A stretch of 64,000 nt of DNA from Burkholderia sp. HI2500 (GTDB lineage Bacteria > Pseudomonadota > Gammaproteobacteria > Burkholderiales > Burkholderiaceae). Below the pieces are notes generated by a model that was given only the letters and a program-made list of their open reading frames with translations, was not told where the DNA came from and did not search any database. The position numbers and the translations under genes are program-made. Of this stretch, positions 45,854 to 54,355 are shown piece after piece. The DNA lies in contig NZ_NKFL01000007.1 in assembly GCF_002223055.1 (NCBI RefSeq), positions 124,001 to 188,000 of the forward strand. Direction: 5' to 3'. Within the stretch, counting starts at the first letter, position 1, and every line of letters begins with the position of its first letter.

Positions 45854-46236
45854 GGCGGGCTGTCTCCGAAGGGGCCTCGTTCATTGTTGCGCACCGGATT
45901 GGTACCGGTAACATCGAGCGGATGTTAGCACGGGGTTTTTGCAGCCTAAATGCCAATATGGTTGCAGAGTGGCGGAAATGCTTGCTGGAGCATTTCATGT
46001 TCTTTCCCTGCGGCGTTCGCCATAAAATTAGCCATCAATGATCTGGCTGGGGCGATGTTCAATATTTCACAAAAGATCTAATTGGGTTTTATCCGGTAAT
46101 TGTGTTTTTTATGCTTTATGTGCAGCGTTTGTCCTCTGGGTATATCGAAAATTGTGCGGTTTTGTGTGCGGAGGGATTGTCCGGGGGTGAGTGATGCGAC
46201 AATAGCCAATTCGGAAAACTGAAGAGGGTGATCGAT
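45854..46236. other. AT-rich divergent region between xylD and grpB
   Basis: This 383-bp gap is markedly AT-richer than the surroundings from about 45920 on. It carries the operator at 45898-45914 near xylD. No coding sequence is supported; a short open frame at 45847-46041 has no family resemblance. The compositional shift marks the left edge of a patch of accessory genes. Confidence 0.5.
45898..45914 (-). promoter_or_regulatory. Candidate LacI-family operator upstream of xylD
   Basis: ATTGGTACCGGTAACAT (minus strand ATGTTACCGGTACCAAT) is a near-perfect palindrome centred on TACCGGTA. It resembles the ATGTTACC-type operators of LacI-family sugar-acid repressors such as E. coli GntR. It ends 45 bp upstream of the xylD start, where a repressor would block transcription. 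No LacI-type gene with such specificity is in the window. Confidence 0.5.
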
Positions 46237-46863
46237 ATGGTAGGCAGCAATAGTTCGCGGCTGTTATCGGATGAGATAACTGTATTTGAGACCGGCGACC
46301 CGAATGAGAATCCGTGGGTTTGGGGCGTACCAAAGATCGAGTCGATCGAGGTAGTACCATATGATTCGAAGTGGCCGGAATTATTTCTTGCGCTGAAAGC
46401 TGACATTGAAACCGCTCTGGCGGGAAATTTTTTGAACATCGAGCATGTTGGTTCCACTGCCGTACCTGGGCTCGCCGCGAAACCAGTCATCGACATCGAT
46501 TTGATAGTCGAGAATCCGCACGCGGAAGCGTTGTATGTGCCCGTGCTGGAGGCGATGGGTTATACGCTCACGGTTCGTGAACTGTCGTGGTATCAGCATC
46601 GGATGCTTCGTCTGGATTCGCCGCGCGTGAATCTGCATGTGTTTGGCCCGAATTGCCCGGAGCATGTTCGTCACATTCTCTTTCGGGACTGGCTTTGCTC
46701 ACACCCTGAAGATCGACAGCACTACGCACTGACGAAAGCGCTGGCGAAAAATCGCGTTGATAATGTTCAATCTTACAACGAAAAAAAGCGTGATACCGTT
46801 GAGGAAATTTACCGAAGAATATTCGAGTTTCACGGGTTGCCGAAGTCTGATTCGACTGATTGA
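46237..46863 (+). CDS. GrpB family protein (UPF0157)
   Basis: A 208-residue protein with the GrpB/UPF0157 signature: IEVVPYDSKWPELFLALK, then NIEHVGSTAVPGLAAKPVIDIDLIV, resembling nucleotidyltransferases. Related domains are fused to dephospho-CoA kinases in some bacteria. Its biochemical role is not established. The first 30 residues before the domain (NENPWVWGVPKIES) are an extra N-terminal segment. The ATG at 46237 is preferred because an AAGAGG site lies eight bases upstream; a GTG at 46228 is possible. Base composition is clearly less GC-rich than in the flanking operons, suggesting recent acquisition. Confidence 0.83.
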   Translation: MVGSNSSRLLSDEITVFETGDPNENPWVWGVPKIESIEVVPYDSKWPELFLALKADIETALAGNFLNIEHVGSTAVPGLAAKPVIDIDLIVENPHAEALYVPVLEAMGYTLTVRELSWYQHRMLRLDSPRVNLHVFGPNCPEHVRHILFRDWLCSHPEDRQHYALTKALAKNRVDNVQSYNEKKRDTVEEIYRRIFEFHGLPKSDSTD

Positions 46864-47208
46864 AATGGTATGGAGGTGAAGTTAATTGGAGGGGCTCTGA
46901 TATTTGCCGGCCTCGCAACAACCTGGCAGTACCCGCGCTACAGTTTTTCTTTTCTTTTTCATCGGCCGATCAATCGCATGCCTCGCCAACGAAGTCGCCG
47001 AGCGTCCCTCGGGGCAGCTCCCCGGTCGATTCGCGCGACATCGATCGGGCGACGATGCGGCAACTTGTTTGTGCTTGTGATACAGTCAGCAGCGGCGTAT
47101 CACCGCGCCTCCATTCCGCGGAAAGGGTTCACACCCAGGTCGACCGTCTCACCGCATATTCATGCGACTCCCAGCCGACAAGCGGATACGGCTGCCTTTG
47201 GAGATCGT
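46864..47208. other. Intergenic region between grpB and the DUF1835 gene
   Basis: A 345-bp stretch with mixed composition. Open frames reading into the next gene exist, but the ribosome binding site and family homology begin only at 47209. I see no other feature. Confidence 0.4.
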
Positions 47209-48459
47209 ATGCCTCAAGATCCTCGCGCCACGGCGCAAAACGGTCACATCGACCTCGTTCGGCAGCGCAAGCGTGCCAAGCAACTTCTCAAGCAGCTCCA
47301 GGCGGGAATTCCGGTTGGCGGACCAGGCGAAAATTTGCGTCGTGCGGCTTCCCCCGTGCTTGCTGACGCTCAATGGCTGATCGCTCGCGAACTGGGATTT
47401 GCCAGCTGGCCGAAACTCAAGTCTCATGCGGATGCCATCGAGTTCGCCGCACGGCATCCGGAATTTGCCGCCAATGACACGGCTGATACCCAGCACTGGC
47501 GTTGTGGCAACGACATCGCGCATGGTCTGGGCGTGGCCGGGTTTCGGGGGGAATTCCACGTGTTCGCCGATCCGTACTGCATGGGACCCGTTCCCAGGTT
47601 GGAGCCGGAAGCATTCATCGACACGCGTTGCGAATTCATCAGCCAGTGTTTCGGCATCCCGCTGGCGACGGTTCGACGGCGCGCGCTAACCGAGTATGGC
47701 GCGTTGTCGCAGCTGTCCCGGGCCAGGCACGCCGTACTGTGGTGCGAAGCGGATGCTTACGATCAGCTTTTCCTGATAGCTGTGCTTGCCAACATGACGG
47801 GACGGCCGCAATCGCTGGAGTTGGTCGAGGTCGACAGCGTGCCGGGCGTCGATCGATTCGTCGGCATGGGGCAATTGGCGCCGCAGGTGCTTGCGTGGCT
47901 TTGGCCACGCCGTCGTGAGCTGACTGACGACGTGTTCTCGCTCGCTCGCGAGGCTTGGGACGCCTATCGCGATGCGACTCCACTTGCCTGGGCCGCGCTT
48001 TGCAAAGAGGCGAGTCCCAGCCTTCCGCTGTTGGCCCCGGCACTGAAACGCCAGTTGCAGGAATTGCCATCGGTACGTGATGGCCTCGGTCTGACGGAAA
48101 GACTCGCCTTGGAGATCATTCGCGACGGTGACGGGCTTGCGTTGTCGCAGGTGTTCGCCGAGTTGAACCTGTGTCGCGATCCGCTGCCGTTCCTCGGTGA
48201 CGCAATGTTCCATGCGATGATGCGCCCGCTGGCAGAAGGCGACCGTCCGCTGATCAAGATCCATGACGACCATCCCGAGCGCGAAAGGTGCATCGTTGGC
48301 CTGACGCCGCTTGGCGAGCAGGTGCTGCAAGCAAACGCGAATTGGCAGGATCATTGCGACGTACCGCGATGGGTAGGCGGCACACAGATACTGCCGCGCA
48401 CCACCCACTGGGCCCTGGATGACGATTGCACACCGGTGCAACGCCGTCGATTCAGCTAA
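47209..48459 (+). CDS. DUF1835 domain-containing protein
   Basis: The 416-residue protein has an N-terminal helical segment seen in many uncharacterised and ankyrin-linked proteins (RQRKRAKQLLKQLQAG, then LADAQWLIARELGFASWPKLKSH). From about residue 95 there is a DUF1835-like region (RCGNDIAHGLGVAGFRGEFHVFADPYCMGPVP) and a later part (LVEVDSVPGVDRFVGMGQLAP), then a helical C-terminal domain. Function is unknown in the family. GGAG lies six bases before the ATG at 47209. It stands alone between gaps of about 300 bp on both sides. Confidence 0.78.
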   Translation: MPQDPRATAQNGHIDLVRQRKRAKQLLKQLQAGIPVGGPGENLRRAASPVLADAQWLIARELGFASWPKLKSHADAIEFAARHPEFAANDTADTQHWRCGNDIAHGLGVAGFRGEFHVFADPYCMGPVPRLEPEAFIDTRCEFISQCFGIPLATVRRRALTEYGALSQLSRARHAVLWCEADAYDQLFLIAVLANMTGRPQSLELVEVDSVPGVDRFVGMGQLAPQVLAWLWPRRRELTDDVFSLAREAWDAYRDATPLAWAALCKEASPSLPLLAPALKRQLQELPSVRDGLGLTERLALEIIRDGDGLALSQVFAELNLCRDPLPFLGDAMFHAMMRPLAEGDRPLIKIHDDHPERERCIVGLTPLGEQVLQANANWQDHCDVPRWVGGTQILPRTTHWALDDDCTPVQRRRFS

Positions 48460-48765
48460 CGACGGTCGGTCCGGCCGCCTGCAATCAATCGAATGATCGG
48501 TGAACTTGGCGTCAGTGGATGTCTATACGCTTTGAGTGCGATCGCTGGGCTTCCGTGCATCACAACGAGTGCATCGCACCGACCGCAACGGCGCGTTCAG
48601 CGCCGTTCGCGTCGCCCCGGAACGGCCATTCACTGTCGCATGCCGATCCCGGCATCGGGATCAACGCTCGAGAACATTGCCACTACGCCCCGATTGCCCG
48701 CTCAAACATCGGGCGGCAGGGTTGAAAATCTATAACTCTACGGTTATCATTGAGATTCATAACTT
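48460..48765. other. Intergenic region before the ArsR-type regulator
   Basis: This 306-bp gap contains the promoter region of the ArsR/AHSA1 operon, including the inverted repeat at 48732-48747. No gene was seen. Confidence 0.4.
48732..48747 (+). promoter_or_regulatory. Candidate ArsR-family operator
   Basis: ATAAC and GTTAT flank six bases, giving a 16-bp inverted repeat 18 bp upstream of the ArsR-type start codon, with another ATAAC at 48758-48762. ArsR proteins typically bind such AT-rich repeats in their own promoters, so autorepression is likely. Confidence 0.45.
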
Positions 48766-49101
48766 TTGAGCTATGCATTGGACCCTACTGCCAACGACCT
48801 GTTCGCCGCGTTGGGCGAACCGACCCGCCGGGCAATCTTTCAACGGCTTTCGCATGAAGGCGAGCAGACCGTCGGACGATTGACCGCGCATGCGGGCGTA
48901 TCGCAGCCCGCCGTGTCCAAGCATCTGGCCGTCTTGCGACAGGCCGGGCTGGTGGAAGGGCGCCCGGAAGGACGAGAAACCTATTACCGTGCCCGACCGG
49001 AGGGACTCGCGCCCTTGGTCGACTGGATCGGTGTCTACGGCGTCTTCTGGCGGGATCGAATCGACGCGTTGTCGGACTTGCTGGACCGGATAGACACATG
49101 A
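48766..49101 (+). CDS. ArsR/SmtB-family regulator (SdpR-like)
   Basis: The 111-residue protein is a winged helix-turn-helix regulator: NDLFAALGEPTRRAIFQRLSHEGEQTVGRL, then AGVSQPAVSKHLAVLRQAGLVEGRPEGRETYYRA. It has no metal-binding cysteine box, so it belongs to the non-metal SdpR-like group that is often paired with an AHSA1 protein. The start is apparently TTG at 48766 (or 48778), since no in-frame ATG lies before the domain. Its stop overlaps the start of the AHSA1 gene by four bases. Confidence 0.85.
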   Translation: MSYALDPTANDLFAALGEPTRRAIFQRLSHEGEQTVGRLTAHAGVSQPAVSKHLAVLRQAGLVEGRPEGRETYYRARPEGLAPLVDWIGVYGVFWRDRIDALSDLLDRIDT

Positions 49102-49526
49102 CGGCATCGCGAGAATCGCACAGCCTGGTCGTGGAGCGGAATCTTCGGCATCCGCCCGACAAGGTGTGGCGCGCGCTCACGCAATCGTGGTTGATCGAGG
49201 AGTGGCTGATGGCCAACGACTTTGTGCCTGAGGTCGGTCACCGCTTTACGCTGCGCGCGCAGCCGTTGCCCGGATGGTCGGGTATCACGAATTGCCAGGT
49301 CATCGCGGTGGAGCCGGAACGGCTGCTCAGCTATCGCTGGGGCGATGGCACGGAATCCGCGAGCGGTCTGAAGACGATCGTCACCTGGACCTTGACGCCA
49401 CATGAGGGCGGCACCTTGCTGCACATGGAGCAGTCGGGTTTTCCGTCTCCGACGGCACTCAGCTACGTGCGCCTCGGCGCGGCCTGGCCGCGCTTTCTGG
49501 ACAAACTGGATCAGCTCATCGGCTAG
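49098..49526 (+). CDS. AHSA1/SRPBCC-family protein
   Basis: A 142-residue START-like (SRPBCC) domain protein: LVVERNLRHPPDKVWRALTQSWLIEEWLM, then TWTLTPHEGGTLLHMEQSGF. Such proteins have a hydrophobic cavity for a small ligand. They are commonly encoded behind an ArsR-type regulator, probably as its ligand-sensing or detoxifying partner. The ATGA overlap with the regulator gene shows co-translation. The specific ligand is unknown. Confidence 0.85.
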   Translation: MTASRESHSLVVERNLRHPPDKVWRALTQSWLIEEWLMANDFVPEVGHRFTLRAQPLPGWSGITNCQVIAVEPERLLSYRWGDGTESASGLKTIVTWTLTPHEGGTLLHMEQSGFPSPTALSYVRLGAAWPRFLDKLDQLIG

Positions 49527-49566
49527 TTCCGGCGACTGAACATCAACGCTCTGTTTTCTTCCCGAT

Positions 49567-49590
49567 GGGGCCTGCCTGCTGGCCGGCCCC
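49567..49590 (+). terminator. Terminator-like hairpin after the ArsR/AHSA1 operon
   Basis: GGGGCC and GGCCCC form a stem that continues as GCC/GGC around a four-base loop after a one-base mismatch, 40 bp after the AHSA1 stop. Confidence 0.5.
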
Positions 49591-49653
49591 AGGGGTAATG
49601 CTTGCCCGTCGCGAGCCATCGGCTTCGGCCGTACGTCCAAAGGAATAGCAGGT

Positions 49654-50238
49654 ATGTCGACTGTCCGAATCGCAATCATCTATCACAGCATGTATGGCCA
49701 CACTGCCAGGCAGGCTGATGCGGTGCGCGCCGGTGTAGAACGCATTCACGGCGCGGAAGCGCTTCTCTTGACCACCGAGGAGGCGTCTTCTCGCTGGGAC
49801 GATCTGGCATTGGCTGACGGCATCATCTTCGGCTCGCCCACCTATATGGCCAGCGTGTCTGCAGCATTCAAGACTTTTCAGGAGGCGACCTCGAATGCGG
49901 TCCTGGCCAAAGGCGCATGGAAAGACAAGGTCGCCGCAGGGTTTACAAACTCGGGCGCTCACGCCGGCGACAAGCTTGCCACCCTGATCCAGATTGCGCT
50001 GTTTGCCGCCCAGCACGGCATGCACTGGGTCAACCTTGCACTGCCGCCCGCGAACAATTCGACGACCGGCTCGGATCAGGACTTGAACCGTCTCGGATTC
50101 TGGCTCGGTGCAGGGGCGCAATCCAACGTCGATCAGGCGGCCGATATCGCGCCACCGGAAGCGGATCTGGCGACGGCAAGCCATCTGGGGCAACGCGTGG
50201 CAGAGGTCGCCATGCAGCTGATGCGTGGGCGGGCTTGA
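49654..50238 (+). CDS. WrbA-like flavodoxin-fold NAD(P)H:quinone oxidoreductase
   Basis: The 194-residue protein has a flavodoxin-like fold with the FMN phosphate loop YHSMYGHTARQA near the N-terminus. Further FMN-contacting segments are FGSPTYMASVSAAFKTF and FTNSGAHAGDKLATL. It resembles WrbA, which uses NAD(P)H to reduce quinones by two electrons and limit oxidative stress. Length is typical for WrbA (about 195-200). It lies 127 bp downstream of the ArsR/AHSA1 pair, probably as a separate unit. Confidence 0.85.
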   Translation: MSTVRIAIIYHSMYGHTARQADAVRAGVERIHGAEALLLTTEEASSRWDDLALADGIIFGSPTYMASVSAAFKTFQEATSNAVLAKGAWKDKVAAGFTNSGAHAGDKLATLIQIALFAAQHGMHWVNLALPPANNSTTGSDQDLNRLGFWLGAGAQSNVDQAADIAPPEADLATASHLGQRVAEVAMQLMRGRA

Positions 50239-50500
50239 AGGTTGTCACGTAACGGCAAGTGGTCGCGAGGACGGTCGCGGGCTACGCGATGGCGGGATCG
50301 TCGCGTTGAGCGCTGCCGTCTCCCGAACCGGCCGGTTTCGCCCCATCGTTGCGGTTGGCGTGTACGGGCGGGTTTCAGCCAATGAGTCATCCGAAATATT
50401 CATCGGGGCCTGCCACGGGCGGCCGGTCAAGGTGGCCGTGGGTTGATCGAGAGTGGAAACCTGCGTCGTACGGGTTTTGAATTATTCAACGACTGCGAAT

Positions 50501-50944
50501 ATGAAAATGAGTGAGATCAGGGTCTCTCGGCCCGAAGACGGTGCGCGCGCAGTGGAAATCTGGCGGCGTGCAGTTGATGCGACACATGATTTTTTGTCAC
50601 CGGAGGATCGCCGCGCGATTGACGAGATGGTATGCGGCTTTTTGCCTCAAGTGCCGCTTTGGCTCGCCGTCGATGCCAATGATTATCCGTTGGCCTTTAT
50701 GTTCATCGAACACGGGCACATGCAGGCGTTATTCGTTGATCCGGCGTGTCGAGGGACTGGCATTGGCGCGGCGCTGGTTCGCCACGGCTTGACGCTTCAC
50801 CCGAACATGACGACTGACGTTAATGAACAGAACGGTCAGGCAATCGGGTTTTATGAAAACCTGGGCTTCCGGCGCATTGGCCGTTCCCCCGTCGACGATC
50901 AAGGCAGGCCGTACCCGCTGATTCATCTTGAATACCAAGGTTGA
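50501..50944 (+). CDS. GNAT-family acetyltransferase, YjaB-like
   Basis: The 147-residue N-acetyltransferase closely resembles E. coli YjaB along its length: AVEIWRRAVDATHDFLSPEDR, then VPLWLAVDANDYPLAFM, the acetyl-CoA loop VDPACRGTGIGAALVRHGL and TTDVNEQNGQAIGFYENLGFRRIGRS. The physiological substrate is uncertain. Two possible starts (50501 and 50507) differ by two codons. It is followed 40 bp later by an asd-type gene in the same direction. Confidence 0.87.
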   Translation: MKMSEIRVSRPEDGARAVEIWRRAVDATHDFLSPEDRRAIDEMVCGFLPQVPLWLAVDANDYPLAFMFIEHGHMQALFVDPACRGTGIGAALVRHGLTLHPNMTTDVNEQNGQAIGFYENLGFRRIGRSPVDDQGRPYPLIHLEYQG

Positions 50945-50984
50945 ACAGGATCGACATGATTTCAATGAAGCAGGAGAAGCAATG

Positions 50985-52097
50985 ATGAAGGTCGGATTGG
51001 TGGGATGGCGCGGCATGGTCGGTTCGATGCTGCTGAAGCGGATGCGCGACGAGGGCGATTTTTCCAGAATATCGCCGACGTATTTCAGCACGTCCGCTGC
51101 AGGGCGCACGTATCGTGACCCGCTTGGCGTCGAGCACGCTCTGCTCGACGCGAACTCGGTCGAAAGACTGGGCGAGATGGATATCGTCATCACCTGTCAG
51201 GGAGGCGACTATACGAAGGCGGTTTATCCGTTACTGCGCGCGTCGGGCTGGAGCGGCTTCTGGATCGATGCGGCGTCCGCGAAGCGGATGGATGACGACT
51301 CGATCATCGTGCTGGACCCGGTCAACCGTGAGCAGATCGAGGCCGGCATCGCCGCGGGCGTGCGCAACTATATCGGCGGCAACTGCTCGATCACGCTCTC
51401 GCTCATCGGCCTGACCGGACTGTTTCGCGCCGGACTCGTCGAATGGATGAGCATGATGACGTACCAGGCGGCGTCGGGCGCCGGCGCACAGCATGTGAAG
51501 GAACTGCTCGGCCAGATGTCGGCCGTCGCCAGACGGGTCGACGACCATCTTGCCGCACCCGCCACGCCCGTGCTCGATGTGCTGGCGAAAGCACAGGCAG
51601 CATCGCGCGCCAGCGATTACCCGATCGAAGCGTTCGGCGCGCCGCTCGCGGGCAGCATCATTCCGTGGATCGACAGCGACCTCGGCAATGGCATGAGCCG
51701 CGAGGAATGGAAGGGCGAAGTCGAGACGAACAAGATTCTCGGGCTGCCGCCGGGCACGATTAGAGTTGACGGACTCTGCGTTCGCGTCGCTGCGCTGCAG
51801 AGCCACTCGGCCGCGATCACGCTGAAGCTGAAGGAGAACGTCGAACTCGATCGTCTCGAAAGGTTGATTCGCGGGGCACACGAGTGGGTCGATTTTGTGC
51901 CGAACACCCGGGAGGAAACGATCCATCGATTATCGCCCGCCGCCGTCAGCGGATCGCTGAAGATCGGTGTGGGCAGACTGCGTCGCCTCAACGTCGAGCC
52001 GCGGATGTACAGCGTGTTGACCACGGGCGATCAATTGCTCTGGGGGGCGGCTGAACCGCTGCGACGCGTGCTGAACATGATTCTGAACGCGCAGTAG
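50985..52097 (+). CDS. asd: Aspartate-semialdehyde dehydrogenase (additional copy)
   Basis: The 370-residue enzyme reduces beta-aspartyl phosphate to aspartate semialdehyde for lysine, threonine and methionine synthesis. It matches the Gram-negative Asd type: MKVGLVGWRGMVGSMLLKRM, then the active-site Cys in YIGGNCSITLSL, and FGAPLAGSIIPWIDSDLGNGMSREEWKGEVETNKILG read across residues about 226-262. The catalytic His lies in ALQSHSAAITLKL. The housekeeping asd of these bacteria normally sits near leucine biosynthesis genes; no such neighbours are here, so this is probably a paralogue. Starts at 50982 and 50985 are both possible. Confidence 0.9.
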   Translation: MKVGLVGWRGMVGSMLLKRMRDEGDFSRISPTYFSTSAAGRTYRDPLGVEHALLDANSVERLGEMDIVITCQGGDYTKAVYPLLRASGWSGFWIDAASAKRMDDDSIIVLDPVNREQIEAGIAAGVRNYIGGNCSITLSLIGLTGLFRAGLVEWMSMMTYQAASGAGAQHVKELLGQMSAVARRVDDHLAAPATPVLDVLAKAQAASRASDYPIEAFGAPLAGSIIPWIDSDLGNGMSREEWKGEVETNKILGLPPGTIRVDGLCVRVAALQSHSAAITLKLKENVELDRLERLIRGAHEWVDFVPNTREETIHRLSPAAVSGSLKIGVGRLRRLNVEPRMYSVLTTGDQLLWGAAEPLRRVLNMILNAQ

Positions 52098-52251
52098 GCG
52101 TCGAGCGAGCAGGGCGTTTCAGCGATGGCGGAGCGACGTGAACTGCCATCGTTCGATCCTTCGATGATGGCTTCGTCCTGATACGTGGAACGCCTCACCC
52201 GATGCAGGTGGCGTCGACACGCCTCGTGTCTAGAATCCTGAGAGAAAAAAC

Positions 52252-52746
52252 ATGAGTGACATCATCATCGCAGGCGTCTTTATCGGTCTGATTGCCACGG
52301 CGCTGTCGGATTTGTGGGCCATATTCCTCGAAAAGGCGTTCAAGCTGCCGAACTACGGCTTTGATGTCGTGGGCCGCTGGATTGGGCACATGGCACGCGG
52401 ACAATTCTTCCACAAGCCGATTTTCGCGTCGCCTCCGATTCCGGGCGAAAAAGCGATCGGCTGGATCGCACATTACGCATTGGGCGCTGCGTTTGGCTTC
52501 TTGCCGATCCTGCTTGGTGGCGGCACGGACTGGATTGCCAATCCGACGTGGGCAGTTGCAATCGCTGCAGGTCTTCTGACGCTCGCGGTGCCGTTCTTCA
52601 TCGTCGTTCCTGCGTTCGGCATGGGTGTCCTGTGCTCGCGGACGCCGGATCCCTGGGCGGCACGTCGCCAGGGCGTGATCTCGCACCTGTACTACGGCAT
52701 TGCGCTCTACATCGGCGCAATCTTCTTTTCGGCGGTGATGCGCTAA
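52252..52746 (+). CDS. DUF2938 family membrane protein
   Basis: A 164-residue protein with four to five predicted membrane helices. It has the DUF2938 wording: a first helix reading IIIAGVFIGLIATALSDLWAIF, then GFDVVGRWIGHMARG, GEKAIGWIAHYALGAAFGFL and the PAFGMGVLCSRTP segment. Function of the family is unknown. It has a strong purine-rich leader (GAGAGAAAAAAC) before the ATG and stands 154 bp downstream of asd. Confidence 0.84.
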   Translation: MSDIIIAGVFIGLIATALSDLWAIFLEKAFKLPNYGFDVVGRWIGHMARGQFFHKPIFASPPIPGEKAIGWIAHYALGAAFGFLPILLGGGTDWIANPTWAVAIAAGLLTLAVPFFIVVPAFGMGVLCSRTPDPWAARRQGVISHLYYGIALYIGAIFFSAVMR

Positions 52747-52885
52747 GGAAGGTCGAGGGTGAAGGCAGCAATCATGCCGGCATGTACTTTTCGGCCGCTT
52801 CCACGAATCGATCACGAGTCTTGAGATGAGTGTTGCTCAATAGACCCGCCAGCTTCTTTGGGGTGTTTATCCGGTAACAATTGCA

Positions 52886-53215
52886 ATGATGCAGAACGTT
52901 GTGAAAGTCGAAGTCGCCAACGAAGTGTTCCGTATCGGCCGGACAAAAAACGACGAAGGAATGCTGGTCAAGAAATTCTTCGTGGTTGCCGAGTTGGGAA
53001 GCGGGGAGTTGTACGTCCACTTACCCGGTTTCCAAGGCTGGGAGATTCAGGTTCGTCCTGAAGCAGACGATGTCATTCTGTTCGATACTGGCGAGCTCGC
53101 ACAGGAACGTGCTGAACGCGTGTGTCAGTACGTGAAAGACGATTTGGCAACCGGAAAGCCGCTGAATATGGATGTGTGGCAATTTCTCCGGATGGTGCAC
53201 GACAGGAAACCCTAG
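52886..53215 (+). CDS. Small uncharacterised protein
   Basis: A 109-residue soluble protein I do not recognise. It has a beta-rich first half (VVKVEVANEVFRIGRTKNDEG, then FFVVAELGSGELYVHLPGF), followed by a helical C-terminus (LAQERAERVCQYVKDDLATG, then MDVWQFLRMVHDRKP). The ordered hydrophobic pattern and composition look like a real protein rather than a chance frame. No clear ribosome binding site was seen, and the start could be 52889. A minus-strand frame overlaps its beginning but is less convincing. Confidence 0.55.
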   Translation: MMQNVVKVEVANEVFRIGRTKNDEGMLVKKFFVVAELGSGELYVHLPGFQGWEIQVRPEADDVILFDTGELAQERAERVCQYVKDDLATGKPLNMDVWQFLRMVHDRKP

Positions 53216-53300
53216 GCGCCGCTGCATGACGTGCTTTACGTGAAAACAAGGCAGGGCCAGCGTTGCTCGCTGACATGCTTGGGGTTTTCGGCGTGCGGAC

Positions 53301-54224
53301 TCAGTCGAGTGGGCAACCGGACTGCTCGACGAGCCAGTCAATTAACGCTCGAACTTTCGGCGGAAGGAGCCGATTCGGCGGATACAGGAGCCAGACTGGC
53401 CCGCTGTAGGCGCGCGGCTCGAATAGCCATTCGGGCAGGATGTGTACCAGCGTGCCGGCGCGGAGATCGTCCCCTATCGCAAACTCCGGCAGGCTTGCCA
53501 CGCCCCAATCGTCCAGTGCAGCCTCACGCCGTGCACTCACATCATTCGCGATATAGCGTCCTTTGACATCGACGGTCTCTACTTGGTTACCTTGCCGGAA
53601 CGTCCACCGATTGTCGTCCGGTGCATCGCCGAGAAATAGACAATCATGCTGCGCAAGATCGTCTGGAACGACGGGCATACCTCGTGCACGCAGATAGCCG
53701 GGAGAGGCGCACGGCATCCACCGTACCGTGCCGAGTTGTCTTGCGACAAGGCCTTGTGGCGGTTTCGGGGTTGGCCGCACGACGAGATCGACATGATCAC
53801 GAATCGGATCCAGATCGCGGTCGTCAAATATGACCTTGACCTCTACTTCCGGGTAGGCGCGCAAGAATCCTGGAATCTTCGGGTGAATCAGGCTCTTCGC
53901 TAGCGAAATCGGCGCGCCGATGCTGACTCGGCCGCGTGGCTGCGCTGTCAGCTGGCTTGCCGCGTCGACGGCTCCGGACGCTGCCTCCATCATGTCCCTG
54001 CAGTAACGATAGATTTGCATGCCGGACTCCGTCAGCCGGATGCGTCGGGTCGAGCGTTCGAACAATCTCACGCCCAGCGCTCGTTCAAGCCGCTGCACTT
54101 GACGGCTGACTGTCGAAGGTGTCGTGCCAAGCGGCCGCGCGGCTGCCGAGAAGTTACCGGCCTCGACCACCTGGGCGAAGGCAGCGAGATCCGGCAACAA
54201 CGGGAGAAGTTCGGTCGGTGTCAT
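53301..54224 (-). CDS. LysR-family regulator, divergent from a DMT exporter gene
   Basis: The 307-residue regulator has its helix-turn-helix at about residues 12-70 (LPDLAAFAQVVEAGNFSAAARPL, then TTPSTVSRQVQRLERALG). The effector domain has the typical CrgA/PA3398-like wording (GRVSIGAPISLAKSLIHPKIPGFL, DLVVRPTPKPPQGLVARQLG). It is transcribed away from the EamA-type transporter gene across a 131-bp gap. That is a classical arrangement for a regulator of the transporter. Confidence 0.9.
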   Translation of the reverse strand: MTPTELLPLLPDLAAFAQVVEAGNFSAAARPLGTTPSTVSRQVQRLERALGVRLFERSTRRIRLTESGMQIYRYCRDMMEAASGAVDAASQLTAQPRGRVSIGAPISLAKSLIHPKIPGFLRAYPEVEVKVIFDDRDLDPIRDHVDLVVRPTPKPPQGLVARQLGTVRWMPCASPGYLRARGMPVVPDDLAQHDCLFLGDAPDDNRWTFRQGNQVETVDVKGRYIANDVSARREAALDDWGVASLPEFAIGDDLRAGTLVHILPEWLFEPRAYSGPVWLLYPPNRLLPPKVRALIDWLVEQSGCPLD

Positions 54225-54355
54225 GGGGGTAGCAAAGGTAGGCGGGATGTCCGTTCAATTTATGCGCGAGACGCACAAAACTTGTTCGCTTCGACCGGAT
54301 TATCACTGTCGGTGCACTGCCGGACAATGCGGATCTTTCGTGTGGGAGATTCGTC

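Noticed and set aside
45847..46041. A 64-codon plus-strand frame in the AT-rich gap before grpB
   Set aside because: No ribosome binding site, overlap with the xylD start and operator region, and no recognisable protein features.
52772..53020. Minus-strand open frame of 82 codons overlapping the small protein at 52886-53215
   Set aside because: Its N-terminal part is simply the antisense of the plus-strand gene and has no ribosome binding site. Only the last 30 residues looked gene-like and are listed as a possible remnant.
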